A stretch of 64,000 bases of DNA. Source: DATCZB01 sp035513215. Its GTDB lineage: Bacteria; Pseudomonadota; Gammaproteobacteria; Steroidobacterales; Rariloculaceae. Below are positions 40,903-49,727 of the stretch, in pieces. How positions within the stretch are numbered: position 1 is the stretch's first letter; each line of letters begins with the position of its first letter. The DNA lies in contig DATKCK010000005.1 of NCBI GenBank assembly GCA_035513215.1, forward strand, positions 57,011-121,010. The letters are read 5' to 3'. Position numbers and translations under genes: made by a program. The notes under the pieces are model-generated. The model had not been told where the DNA came from. It worked only from the letters and a program-made list of their open reading frames with translations, and ran no database searches.

Positions 40903-41901
40903 TCAGAAGCGACGTCTGGCCGCAAACTCGGCGAGCGTCTTCAGGCCATCGCGGAAAGCGGAGCCCGGCAGCGCATCGAGCGAGCGGATCGCCAGGGCGG
41001 CTTCCTCTTCGGCGCGCTCTGCCGTATAACGGAGGCCGCCGGACGTCTGGATCGCAAGCTGGATCGAGCGCAGGTTTTGCGCGCTACCCGACTCGATCGC
41101 CTCGCGAATCAGGTGCCGTTCCGCCGCGCTGCCGTGATTCATCGCATAGATCAACGGCAGCGTCGGTTTGCCGTCGGCCAGATCGTCGCCGATGTTCTTG
41201 CCGAGCTCTTCTGGCTCAGCATCGTAATCGAGCGCATCGTCCACGAGCTGAAATGCCCGGCCCAGATGACGGCCGTAATCGGCCAGAGCCTGCTCGACCG
41301 GCGCGTCCTGGTGGGCAAGGATGGCGCCGAGTTGCGCGCCGGCTTCGAACAGCTTGGCCGTCTTGCGGTAGATCACTTCCATGTAATCTCTTTCGGTGAT
41401 GTCCGGATTGTTGCAGTTCATGAGCTGCAGCACCTCGCCCTCGGCGATCGTATTGGTCGCATTGGCGAGCACCTCGAGGACGCGGAGATCCTGCAGCTCG
41501 ACCATCATCTGAAACGAGCGCGAGTAAAGAAAGTCGCCGACGAGAACGCTGGCCTGGTTGCCGAACAGGGAGTTGGCCGTTTCCTGCCCGCGCCGCAGCC
41601 CCGAATTGTCGACCACGTCGTCGTGCAGCAGCGTTGCCGTATGAATGAACTCGATGATCGCCGCGGCCGGGATGGGGTCGTCCGTGTCGCACCGGCAGGC
41701 CCTTGCGGCGAGCAGCACTGTCAACGGGCGCAGGCGCTTGCCGCCGTGGTGAATGATGTGATGGGCGACCTGGTTGACGAGGGCGACATCGCTGCCGAGC
41801 CGCTTGAAAATCAGCCGGTTGACGTTTTCCCAGTCGTCCCGGATGAGCTCGCGCAGTCGCGTCAGCGGCTCGTCGTGAGACCTGATTTGAACGAGAGGCA
41901 T
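40903..41901 (-). CDS. ispB: octaprenyl/polyprenyl diphosphate synthase
   Basis: The 332-residue trans-prenyltransferase makes the ubiquinone side chain. Both aspartate-rich motifs are present: LLHDDVVDNSGLRRG and FQLVDDALDYDA, along with HHGGKRLRPLTVLLAA (isopentenyl diphosphate site) and AEGEVLQLMN. It is divergent from rplU as in many gammaproteobacteria. The chain length cannot be read from sequence with certainty. Confidence 0.93.
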   Translation of the reverse strand: MPLVQIRSHDEPLTRLRELIRDDWENVNRLIFKRLGSDVALVNQVAHHIIHHGGKRLRPLTVLLAARACRCDTDDPIPAAAIIEFIHTATLLHDDVVDNSGLRRGQETANSLFGNQASVLVGDFLYSRSFQMMVELQDLRVLEVLANATNTIAEGEVLQLMNCNNPDITERDYMEVIYRKTAKLFEAGAQLGAILAHQDAPVEQALADYGRHLGRAFQLVDDALDYDAEPEELGKNIGDDLADGKPTLPLIYAMNHGSAAERHLIREAIESGSAQNLRSIQLAIQTSGGLRYTAERAEEEAALAIRSLDALPGSAFRDGLKTLAEFAARRRF

Positions 41902-41948
41902 GGCGCCATGATGCCTCAACGGCCTGGCGTTTGGCGAGTACGCCCGAA

Positions 41949-41978
41949 TTGACCTCTGGACCCGCGAGGCCATAGAAT
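41949..41978 (+). promoter_or_regulatory. promoter of rplU-rpmA-obgE
   Basis: TTGACC (41949-41954) and TAGAAT (41973-41978) are 18 bases apart and lie 51 bases before the rplU ATG. The placement and match fit a vegetative promoter for a ribosomal protein operon. Confidence 0.55.
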
Positions 41979-42029
41979 TCCGCCCCTTCCGGCCGCTAGA
42001 CTCGAGCCGGGAGGTTCTGGAGAATCCTC

Positions 42030-42344
42030 ATGTATGCAGTGTTCAAAACCGGCGGCAAGCAGTACCGGGCCAGCGAGGGCGACCGCTTGCGCATCGAGAA
42101 GCTCGACGCGGCCGTTGGCGACGAAGTGGAGTTTGATCAGATTCTGCTCGTCGGAGAGGGCTCCGAGCTCAAGGTCGGCGCGCCGACGGTCGCCGGCAGC
42201 AAGGTGGCGGCGAAGGTCACGGCCCATGGCCGGGCTGCGAAGATCCATGTGGTGAAATTCAAGCGACGCAAGGGCTACAAGCGACAGTATGGGCACCGGC
42301 AGCACTATACCGAGGTCGAGATCACCTCGATCTCGGGCGCTTGA
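42030..42344 (+). CDS. rplU: 50S ribosomal protein L21
   Basis: The 104-residue protein matches bL21 along its whole length: MYAVFKTGGKQYRASEGD at the start, EFDQILLVGEG, GRAAKIHVVKFKRRKGY and KRQYGHRQHYTEVEIT (23S rRNA-binding basic region). GGAG precedes the ATG by 8 bases. It is first gene of the operon with rpmA and obgE. Confidence 0.97.
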   Translation: MYAVFKTGGKQYRASEGDRLRIEKLDAAVGDEVEFDQILLVGEGSELKVGAPTVAGSKVAAKVTAHGRAAKIHVVKFKRRKGYKRQYGHRQHYTEVEITSISGA

Positions 42345-42362
42345 GCCGGCAGGGAACGAAGC

Positions 42363-42617
42363 ATGGCACACAAGAAAGCAGGCGGCAGCTCGAAGAACGG
42401 CCGCGATTCCGAATCCAAACGGCTCGGCGTCAAGCGTTACGGCGGGGAGCAGGTCGTTCCCGGCAATATCCTCGTGCGACAGCGCGGCACCCGCTTCCAT
42501 CCTGGCGTCAACGTCGGTCTCGGCCGCGATCACACGCTCTATGCGAAAGCGGCCGGGCGAGTCGTATACCAAAATAAAGGGCAAAAGAGCCGGACCCACG
42601 TCAGCGTCATCAGCTGA
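42363..42617 (+). CDS. rpmA: 50S ribosomal protein L27
   Basis: The 84-residue bL27 begins MAHKKAGGSSKNGRDSESKR, whose N-terminal tail reaches the peptidyl transferase centre, and continues LGVKRYGGEQVVPGNILVRQ. There is no N-terminal extension needing proteolysis. It follows rplU by 18 bases and precedes obgE by 36 bases. Confidence 0.97.
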   Translation: MAHKKAGGSSKNGRDSESKRLGVKRYGGEQVVPGNILVRQRGTRFHPGVNVGLGRDHTLYAKAAGRVVYQNKGQKSRTHVSVIS

Positions 42618-42653
42618 CCGGGTCAGCGAAGCTGACCTGGGCAGCGTGATCCG

Positions 42654-43670
42654 CTGAAGTTCGTCGACGAAGCCAGCATTCGCGTCGAAGCCGGGCACGG
42701 CGGTAACGGCTGCGTCAGCTTCAGGCGCGAGAAATACATCCCCAGGGGCGGACCCGATGGCGGCGACGGCGGCGACGGCGGCAGCGTCTATTTTCGCGCC
42801 GACGACGGCATCAATACGCTAGCGGACTTTCGTTTCAGGCGCCGCTTCAAGGCAGCCAACGGTCGCGGCGGTGCCGGCCGGAACATGACCGGTGCCTCGG
42901 GCGCTGATCTTTATATCGACGTGCCGGAAGGCACGGTCGTCGCGGACATGGACACCGGAGAGACGCTCGGCGATCTGACGGCGACCGGGCAGGCGCTGAT
43001 GGTGGCGCGCGGCGGGCGCGGCGGTCGTGGCAACACACGATTCAAGTCGAGCGTCAATCGCGCGCCGCGTCAGTCGACGCCGGGCGAGCCCGGCGAATCC
43101 AGGCACCTCGCCTTGAGCCTCAAGCTCCTGGCGGACGTCGGGTTGCTCGGCGCACCGAATGCCGGCAAGTCGACGCTGACGCGAACCCTGTCGGCCGCGC
43201 GCCCGAAGGTCGCCGACTATCCGTTCACGACGCTCAATCCCCAGCTCGGTGTCGTCAGGGTCGGCGATGACGCGAGCTTCGTAATCGCGGATATCCCGGG
43301 CCTCATCGAGGGCGCACACTCAGGCGCGGGTCTCGGCACGCAGTTCCTGAGGCATCTCGAACGCAACCGTTTGCTGCTGCATCTCGTCGACGCCGGGGGG
43401 CAGCCGGAATCCGCGGACCCCGTCGAGGCGATTCGCCGGGTCTCGGCCGAGCTTGGCCTGTACTCCGAGCGCCTTGCCTCGCTGCCGCGCTGGCTCGTCA
43501 TCAACAAGATCGATCTGATACCACGCGAGAAGCGCCAGGCGGTGGTCGACGATATCGTTGCTCGTTACGACTGGCGGGGCCCGGTGTTTGCGGTCTCGGC
43601 CGCGACAGGCGAGGGCACGGCCGAGCTTTGCGGCGCGATTGCGCGCTATCTGGGATCCGCAGAGGACTGA
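42654..43670 (+). CDS. obgE: GTPase ObgE/CgtA
   Basis: The 338-residue ribosome-assembly GTPase has the glycine-rich Obg domain (KYIPRGGPDGGDGGDGGSV, GGRGGRGNTRF) and a GTPase domain with GAPNAGKST (G1), YPFTT (G2), DIPGLIEGA (G3), INKID (G4) and SAATGEG (G5). Homology starts exactly at KFVDEASIRVEAGHGGNG, which is normally preceded by Met, but here the codon is CTG (42654). The frame has a TGA at 42633-42635 and no ATG, GTG or TTG between it and this CTG, so CTG is the only start compatible with a full Obg domain. The first in-frame ATG (42885) would remove half of that domain. Confidence 0.9.
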   Translation: MKFVDEASIRVEAGHGGNGCVSFRREKYIPRGGPDGGDGGDGGSVYFRADDGINTLADFRFRRRFKAANGRGGAGRNMTGASGADLYIDVPEGTVVADMDTGETLGDLTATGQALMVARGGRGGRGNTRFKSSVNRAPRQSTPGEPGESRHLALSLKLLADVGLLGAPNAGKSTLTRTLSAARPKVADYPFTTLNPQLGVVRVGDDASFVIADIPGLIEGAHSGAGLGTQFLRHLERNRLLLHLVDAGGQPESADPVEAIRRVSAELGLYSERLASLPRWLVINKIDLIPREKRQAVVDDIVARYDWRGPVFAVSAATGEGTAELCGAIARYLGSAED

Positions 43671-43680
43671 GAATCCTCGC

Positions 43681-43944
43681 TCAGGCCATCGCCTTCAGGA
43701 GGACATTGAGGCGGCTCTTGTAGTTGGCAGCGCGGTTCTTTTGAATCAGGCCCTTGCTCGCCGCCCTGTCGATCTCGGGAACGGCCGCTTTGTACTCGGC
43801 GCTCGCGGCCTCCTTGTCGCCCGACTGAATGGCCTTCAGCACGGACTTCATTCTCGTACGCATGCGCGACTTCAGCGCGACGTTGTGCATGCGTCGCTCT
43901 TCGTTCTGTCTGGCGCGCTTCTTTGCCGATTTGATGTTTGCCAC
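43681..43944 (-). CDS. rpsT: 30S ribosomal protein S20
   Basis: The 87-residue bS20 starts at GTG and reads MANIKSAKKRARQNEERR, with KAIQSGDKEAASAEYKAAV and IQKNRAANYKSRLNVLL completing the helical rRNA-binding protein. It is transcribed opposite to obgE and divergent from murJ, as in many gammaproteobacteria. A longer upstream frame to 44115 is not used: the homology begins at this GTG. Confidence 0.96.
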   Translation of the reverse strand: MANIKSAKKRARQNEERRMHNVALKSRMRTRMKSVLKAIQSGDKEAASAEYKAAVPEIDRAASKGLIQKNRAANYKSRLNVLLKAMA

Positions 43945-43972
43945 GCTCGATCCCGCCGCTGAAAAGGGCGGT

Positions 43973-44001
43973 ATTATTCGGAGCCCGCCGGGGCAAGTCA
44001 A
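43973..44001 (-). promoter_or_regulatory. rpsT promoter
   Basis: On the minus strand TTGACT (43996-44001) and AATAAT (43973-43978) are 17 bases apart, 29 bases before the GTG start. The good match fits a highly expressed ribosomal gene. Confidence 0.55.
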
Positions 44002-44012
44002 GCTGATCGCCG

Positions 44013-45614
44013 ATGAATCGAACGCCAAGCTCCAAAGATGCCGGCCAGGACGGATCCGGCTCCGCCGGGCTGATCCGATCGACATCGGCAGTCGGTTCGA
44101 TGACATTGCTGTCACGCATCTCGGGCCTCGCTCGCGAGATCGTGTTCGCCCGGCTCTTCGGTGCCGGGCCGTTCATGGACGCGTTCTTTTTTGCGTTCAA
44201 GCTGCCGAATCTGCTGCGGCGTTTCTTCGCCGAAGGCGCGTTCTCGCAGGCTTTCGTGCCAGTGATCGCCGAATTCCGGGCGACCCGCTCCGCCGAGGAG
44301 GCGCGCGAGCTCGTCGCGCGCGTCTCGGGCACGCTGGCGCTGACGCTCTTCGTGGTCTCGCTCGCCGGCGTCGTGGCTGCGCCCGTGCTCGTATTGATCT
44401 TCGGCACGGGCTTTGCGACCGGCGATGGTCCGGTCGAGCTCGCGACGCAGATGCTTCGCTTCACGTTCCCGTACATATTCTTCATTTCGCTGACGGCGAT
44501 GGCGGGAGCCGTGCTCAATACCTGGGGCCGGTTCGCCGTGCCGGCATTCACCCCGGTGCTGCTCAATCTCGTGCTGATCGCGGCCGCGATCTGGCTTGCG
44601 CCCCGGCTCGGCGAGCCGACACTCGCGCTCGCCGTCGGCGTTTTCGTCGCGGGTCTGGTCCAGCTTCTCTTTCAGCTTCCGTTTCTGATCAGCGCGGGTC
44701 TCTTGCCGAGGCCGAGGCTCGGATTCGCGCACGAGGGAGTCAGACGGATACTCAAGCTCATGCTGCCGATCATATTCGGATCCTCCGTCGCTCAGATAAA
44801 CATCCTTTTCGACACATGGATTGCGACGTTTTTGGCCGCGGGCAGCATAAGCTGGCTTTATTACTCCGATCGGCTCGTCGAGTTTCCGCTCGGCGTGTTC
44901 GGCATCGCGATCGCGACCGTGATTTTGCCGACGCTGTCCTCGCATCATGCCCGGGAATCCCGCGAATCCTTCTCCGCCACGATCGACTGGGCGCTGCGCT
45001 CCGTGCTGCTGATCGCACTTCCGGCCGCCGTGGCACTCTTCTTGCTCGCCGAGCCGTTGCTCGCCACCCTCTTTTTCGGGGGCGCCTTCGTCGCGTTCGA
45101 CGTCGAAATGGCCGGCGCGAGCCTGATGGCGTTCGCACCCGGCCTGCTCGGATTCATTCTGGTCAAGATTCTCGTGCCGGGCTATTTCTCGCGCCAGGAC
45201 TCGAAGACGCCGGTAAAGATCGCGGTCAAAGCGCTCGTGCTCGGCATGGTGCTCAACGTCGTATTCGTGCTGACGCTGATCGAGACCGGCTGGGCGGCGC
45301 CGCACGTCGGGCTTGCCGCGGCGACGACGCTCTCGAGCCTCGCCAACGCGGGGATGCTCCTGCACGGCCTGCTGGCCGAATCGGTGTATCGTCCTCGGGC
45401 CGGCTGGCCCGGTCTGTTTCTCCGCGTCGGTATCGCGACTCTGGTCATGACGGCGTTTCTCGTCTGGCTGCTCGGCCTGACCGGAGACTGGATCGAGATG
45501 CAGACCGGAACCCGCATCCTCTGGCTCGCGATCTCGGTCATCGGCGGCGCCGGCGTCTACTTCATCGCCGGCTGGATCGCGGGCTTGCGACCGGCCCAGT
45601 TCAGGATTCATTGA
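44013..45614 (+). CDS. murJ: lipid II flippase MurJ
   Basis: The 533-residue membrane protein flips the peptidoglycan precursor lipid II across the inner membrane. It has about 14 helices of the MVF/MOP fold with GSMTLLSRISGLAREIVFARLFG, PNLLRRFFAEGAFSQAFVPV (the conserved Arg-Arg and Glu-Gly), SWLYYSDRLVEFPLGVFGIAIATVILP and LVPGYFSRQDSKTPVKIA. The N-terminus has a short hydrophilic tail (residues 1-28). Its stop overlaps the ribF start by one base. Confidence 0.95.
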   Translation: MNRTPSSKDAGQDGSGSAGLIRSTSAVGSMTLLSRISGLAREIVFARLFGAGPFMDAFFFAFKLPNLLRRFFAEGAFSQAFVPVIAEFRATRSAEEARELVARVSGTLALTLFVVSLAGVVAAPVLVLIFGTGFATGDGPVELATQMLRFTFPYIFFISLTAMAGAVLNTWGRFAVPAFTPVLLNLVLIAAAIWLAPRLGEPTLALAVGVFVAGLVQLLFQLPFLISAGLLPRPRLGFAHEGVRRILKLMLPIIFGSSVAQINILFDTWIATFLAAGSISWLYYSDRLVEFPLGVFGIAIATVILPTLSSHHARESRESFSATIDWALRSVLLIALPAAVALFLLAEPLLATLFFGGAFVAFDVEMAGASLMAFAPGLLGFILVKILVPGYFSRQDSKTPVKIAVKALVLGMVLNVVFVLTLIETGWAAPHVGLAAATTLSSLANAGMLLHGLLAESVYRPRAGWPGLFLRVGIATLVMTAFLVWLLGLTGDWIEMQTGTRILWLAISVIGGAGVYFIAGWIAGLRPAQFRIH

Positions 45615-46540
45615 TGCAACTCGTTCGATCGGTAACGGCCTGCGCGCCGCAATTGCGTGCTTCCCGCGTGCTGACGATCGGCGCTTTCGACGGCGTGCAT
45701 CTCGGTCATCAGGAGATCTTTCGTCAGGCGCTGCATATCGGGGCGGAACGGCGGCAGCCGCTCGCGGCGTTTTGTTTCGAGCCGACGCCGTCGGAGTTCT
45801 TCGCCCGCGGCGAGCCGCCGGCGCGGTTGACCTGCTTTCGCGAACGCTTCGAGCAACTCGACGCCATCGGCATCGATGAGCTGATCTGCCCGCCGTTTCA
45901 GGCCGTCAGCTCGATCGAGCATTCCGGATTCGTCAGGGATGTGCTCGTCGGGCAGCTCGGCGTAAGCCATATCGTCGTCGGTCACGACTTTCGTTACGGC
46001 GCCGGCAGAGCCGGCACGGTCGAGACGCTGAGCGAGGCCGGCGCGGCACACGGGTTCGGCGTGACCATGGTGGATCCCGTTTACGCCGCCGGCGAGCGCA
46101 TCAGCAGCACGAGGATCCGCGAGGCCCTCGGCCGCGGCGATCTCGATTCCGCCGCAAGCATGCTCGGCCGCGACTATTCGATGTCGGGCCGCGTCGTCCA
46201 CGGCCTCGGCCTCGGTCGCGACCTCGGATTTCCCACGGCCAACGTCAACCTCAAGCGGCGCAGGGCGCCCGTCGACGGCATCTTCGCGGTTCGCGTCGAC
46301 GGTCTCCGCGAGCCGTCGCTCGCCGGGGTCGCGAGCGTCGGCAGCCGCCCGACCGTCGGCGGCGGCAAGACCCTGCTCGAGGTATATCTCTTCGATTTCG
46401 ATACCAGCATTTACGGCGCCTACATCACCGTGCGCTTTCAGAAGCGGCTTCGATCCGAGCATCACTTCGGCTCGATTGCAGCCTTGCAGGAGCAGATGCG
46501 TGCCGACGTCGTGGCCGCCAAGGCTGCGCTCGGTGGGTGA
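45614..46540 (+). CDS. ribF: bifunctional riboflavin kinase/FAD synthetase
   Basis: The 308-residue enzyme makes FMN and then FAD. The N-terminal nucleotidyltransferase domain has VLTIGAFDGVHLGHQEIF (HxGH-like site), GHDFRYGAGRAGTVETL and ISSTRIREAL; the C-terminal kinase domain has SGRVVHGLGLGRDLGFPTAN, DGIFAVRV and LEVYLFDFDTSIYG. FMN made here would also feed the flavinylated protein at 5780. It is coupled to murJ (TGATG) and lies 43 bases before ileS. Confidence 0.95.
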   Translation: MQLVRSVTACAPQLRASRVLTIGAFDGVHLGHQEIFRQALHIGAERRQPLAAFCFEPTPSEFFARGEPPARLTCFRERFEQLDAIGIDELICPPFQAVSSIEHSGFVRDVLVGQLGVSHIVVGHDFRYGAGRAGTVETLSEAGAAHGFGVTMVDPVYAAGERISSTRIREALGRGDLDSAASMLGRDYSMSGRVVHGLGLGRDLGFPTANVNLKRRRAPVDGIFAVRVDGLREPSLAGVASVGSRPTVGGGKTLLEVYLFDFDTSIYGAYITVRFQKRLRSEHHFGSIAALQEQMRADVVAAKAALGG

Positions 46541-46583
46541 ATCGCGTAAACTCTCGCGCCCTGAATCTCAAGTCCCTGTCTCG

Positions 46584-49500
46584 ATGTTCAAGCCAGTCGA
46601 ACCGAGGTACGACGGTCCCGCGCTAGAGCGGCGGATGCTCGAATTCTGGCAGCGCGAGCGCGTTTTCGAGCGCGTCATCGAGCAGGGCGCGGACCGTGAG
46701 CTCTTCGTCTTCTACGAAGGCCCACCGACGGCCAATGGCCGCCCCGGCATCCACCACGTGCTGGCGAGAACGTTCAAGGATCTCTATCCGCGTTACAAGA
46801 CGATGCGGGGCTTCCATTGCCCGCGCAAGGCCGGCTGGGATACGCATGGCTTGCCGGTCGAGCACGAAGTCGAGAAGGCGCTCGGCATCTTCGACAAGAA
46901 GAGAATCGAGCAGGAGGTCGGCATCGCGAGCTTCGTCGAGCAGTGCCGCTCCTCGGTCATGCGCTACGTCGCCGACTGGGAAGAGATGACGAAGCGCATG
47001 GGCTTCTGGGTCGATTTCGACGATGCGTACTTCACCTTGCACAACAGCTATATCGAGTCGGTCTGGAGCCTGCTCGGGAAGATCTGGGATCGCGGCCTGA
47101 TCTATCAGGGATACAAGGTCGTGCCTTACGATCCGCGTATCGGCGCGACGCTGTCGTCGCACGAAGTCGCGCAGGGTTACCGCGAGGTCGACGATCCGTC
47201 GGTCTACGTTCGCTTCGCCGTCGAGGGTGAGGACGCCTGCTCCTTCCTCGTCTGGACCACGACGCCGTGGACGCTGCCGTCCAATCTGCTTCTGGCCGTG
47301 CATCCGGACGTGGATTACGTCTGGGTCGAGACTCGAGGAGAGACGTTGATTCTGGCGCGCGAGCTTGCGGCCACCGTGCTCGCCGACGCCGATTTCCGTG
47401 TCGTTAGAACGGCGAAGGGCACGGAACTCGACGGCATGCGCTATCGGCGGCTGTTCGACTATCTGCCGGCCGAGGGAGACATCTGCCGGGTCCGAACGGC
47501 CGAGTTCGTGACGACCGACGACGGCACCGGCATCGTCCATATCGCGCCCGCCTATGGCGAGGACGATCTCGAGCTCGGGCTGGAGCATGGGCTGCCGGTT
47601 GTTCACGGCGTCGGGGACGACGGCTACTTCGTCGACGCCGTGACGCCGGTCGCCGGCAAGTTCTTCAAGGATGCCGACCCGATACTGATCGAGGCGCTCG
47701 AGCACAACGGCGCCTTGTTCCGGGCCGGGACCTATCGGCACAACTATCCTTTCGGCTGGCGTACCGGGGACCCGCTGATCTACTATGCGAAGAACGCCTG
47801 GTACATCCGAACCACCGAGTTTCGCGAGCGGCTCGTGGCGCTCAACAGGACGATCAACTGGGTACCCGAGCATATCCGGGAAGGCCGGTTCGGAAACTGG
47901 CTCGAGAGCAACATCGACTGGGCACTGTCGCGCGAGCGTTTCTGGGGTACGCCATTGCCGCTGTGGACGGACGGCGAGGGCGATTACATCTGCATCGGGT
48001 CAGTCGCCGAGCTCGAGGAGCGCAGCGGCAGGCAGCTCGACTCGCTCGATCTGCATCGGCCGGCCGTGGACGAGGTTACGTTCGTGCACGACGGCCGTGA
48101 GTACGGCCGCGTCGAAGAGGTCATCGATTGCTGGTTCGACTCGGGCGCCATGCCGTTCGCGCAATGGCACTACCCTTTCGAGAACGAGGATGTCTTCGAG
48201 CGGCATTTCCCCGCCGACTTCATTTGCGAAGCGATCGATCAGACGCGCGGGTGGTTCTATACGCTGCATGCCATAGCGACGATGGTCGAGGACAACGTTG
48301 CCTATCGCAACGTCGTTTGTCTCAGCCACATCGTCGACGCCGACGGCAAGAAGATGTCTAAATCGCTCGGCAATATTCTCGATCCCTACGAAGTGTTCGA
48401 TGCCGTCGGCGCCGATGCGTTGCGCTGGCACTTCACGGCCAGGGTAGCCCCGGACGTGCAAAAGCGGCTGTCGATCGAGATCGTCCAGGACGTTGCGAGC
48501 AGCTTCATCAATACATTCTGGAACACCTATGTCTTCTTCGTCATGTACGGGAATCTCGACGAGGTCGATCTTGCGCGCTCGATTCCCGTTGAAGACCGTC
48601 CGGAGATCGATCGCTGGGCGGCCGCCCTGCTCGAGGAGACGATCGCGACGACGACCGAGGCGCTCGATGGTTACGATGCGCAGAAGGCGGGGCTCGCGAT
48701 CGAGTCTTTCGTCGACCAGCTCAGCAACTGGTACGTCAGGCTCAATCGAAGGCGCTTCTGGAAGGCCGCGAGCGGTGACGACAAGCAGTCTGCCTACCTG
48801 ACGCTGTATGAATGTCTCGACGGCGCATTGAGGCTCATGGCGCCTTTCGTTCCCTTTCTGAGCGAGGCCGTCTATCAGAATCTCGTGCGATCGCGGGACG
48901 CATCGGCGGCGGTCAGCGTGCATATGAGTCGCTGGCCCGAGCAGCGCCCGGCAATGCGCGACACGCGCCTGCTTGCGGAGACCGACGTCGTCCAGCGCAT
49001 CGTCGGTCTCGGCCGCTCCGCGCGGAACGCTTCGAAGCTCAAGGTACGTCAGCCGCTGTCGCGTCTCCTGGTCCGCGTACCCGACGATTTCGCCGCCGCG
49101 GCCGTGACGCGTCACGAGGCGCTGATCAGGGACGAGCTCAACGTCAAGGCGGTGGAGCTCCTCGCGCGCGATGCGGAGCTCGTCAGCTACCGCATCAAGC
49201 CCAATCTGCCCGTCGTCGGCAAGCGCTACGGCAAGCTGATCCCGGCGCTACGCAGGTACCTCGCGGAAGCCGACGGCGGTGCAATCGCGCATGCCGTCGC
49301 GCGCGGCGAGACTCAGACGTTCGACATCGAAGGTCAGGCCTTGTCGTTCGAGCCCGACGACCTGCTCGTCGAGACGGAATCGGCCGAGGGCTTTGCCTGC
49401 GCCGAGGAGCACGGCTACCTCGCCGGGCTCGACACGAGCCTGAACGACGACCTCCGCCGGGAAGGCATGGCGCGCGAGCTGATCCGGATCGTCCAGGATA

Positions 49501-49727
49501 CGAGAAAGCAGGCCGGGCTCGAGGTCTCCGATAGAATCGAGCTGATGATCAACGGCGATCCGGCCGTGACGGAGGCCGTCGACCTGCACCGTGACGCGAT
49601 CATGAGCGAGACGCTGGCAACGAAATGGCGTGAGCCCGCGCCCGAAGCCGGGCTCCGGGTCGAAGGCCGCCAGGGCGACCTGGCCTTCGTCGTCCACCTG
49701 GCGAGGCTCGAGGCGGCCAGTGACTGA
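46584..49727 (+). CDS. ileS: isoleucyl-tRNA synthetase, type 2 (eukaryotic-like) with swapped HIGH signature
   Basis: The 1047-residue class I synthetase charges tRNA-Ile. It is longer than the usual gammaproteobacterial enzyme (about 940 residues) and matches the type 2 form: FYEGPPTANGRPGIHH, CPRKAGWDTHGLPVEHEVEK, KRMGFWVDFDDAYFTL, and YDPRIGATLSSHEVAQGY. The HIGH motif reads G55-I56-H57-H58, i.e. first and third positions exchanged; KMSKS is intact at 590-594. The editing domain (about 190-390) contains FLVWTTTPWTLPSNL and FVTTDDGTGIVHIAPAYGEDD. There is no C-terminal Cys-rich zinc finger as in type 1. It occupies the conserved place between ribF and lspA and overlaps lspA by 8 bases. Confidence 0.95.
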   Translation: MFKPVEPRYDGPALERRMLEFWQRERVFERVIEQGADRELFVFYEGPPTANGRPGIHHVLARTFKDLYPRYKTMRGFHCPRKAGWDTHGLPVEHEVEKALGIFDKKRIEQEVGIASFVEQCRSSVMRYVADWEEMTKRMGFWVDFDDAYFTLHNSYIESVWSLLGKIWDRGLIYQGYKVVPYDPRIGATLSSHEVAQGYREVDDPSVYVRFAVEGEDACSFLVWTTTPWTLPSNLLLAVHPDVDYVWVETRGETLILARELAATVLADADFRVVRTAKGTELDGMRYRRLFDYLPAEGDICRVRTAEFVTTDDGTGIVHIAPAYGEDDLELGLEHGLPVVHGVGDDGYFVDAVTPVAGKFFKDADPILIEALEHNGALFRAGTYRHNYPFGWRTGDPLIYYAKNAWYIRTTEFRERLVALNRTINWVPEHIREGRFGNWLESNIDWALSRERFWGTPLPLWTDGEGDYICIGSVAELEERSGRQLDSLDLHRPAVDEVTFVHDGREYGRVEEVIDCWFDSGAMPFAQWHYPFENEDVFERHFPADFICEAIDQTRGWFYTLHAIATMVEDNVAYRNVVCLSHIVDADGKKMSKSLGNILDPYEVFDAVGADALRWHFTARVAPDVQKRLSIEIVQDVASSFINTFWNTYVFFVMYGNLDEVDLARSIPVEDRPEIDRWAAALLEETIATTTEALDGYDAQKAGLAIESFVDQLSNWYVRLNRRRFWKAASGDDKQSAYLTLYECLDGALRLMAPFVPFLSEAVYQNLVRSRDASAAVSVHMSRWPEQRPAMRDTRLLAETDVVQRIVGLGRSARNASKLKVRQPLSRLLVRVPDDFAAAAVTRHEALIRDELNVKAVELLARDAELVSYRIKPNLPVVGKRYGKLIPALRRYLAEADGGAIAHAVARGETQTFDIEGQALSFEPDDLLVETESAEGFACAEEHGYLAGLDTSLNDDLRREGMARELIRIVQDTRKQAGLEVSDRIELMINGDPAVTEAVDLHRDAIMSETLATKWREPAPEAGLRVEGRQGDLAFVVHLARLEAASD

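Noticed and set aside
42613..42627. A terminator between rpmA and obgE
   Set aside because: The inverted repeat has a one-base spacer, no T tract, and lies in an operon whose genes are expected to be co-transcribed.
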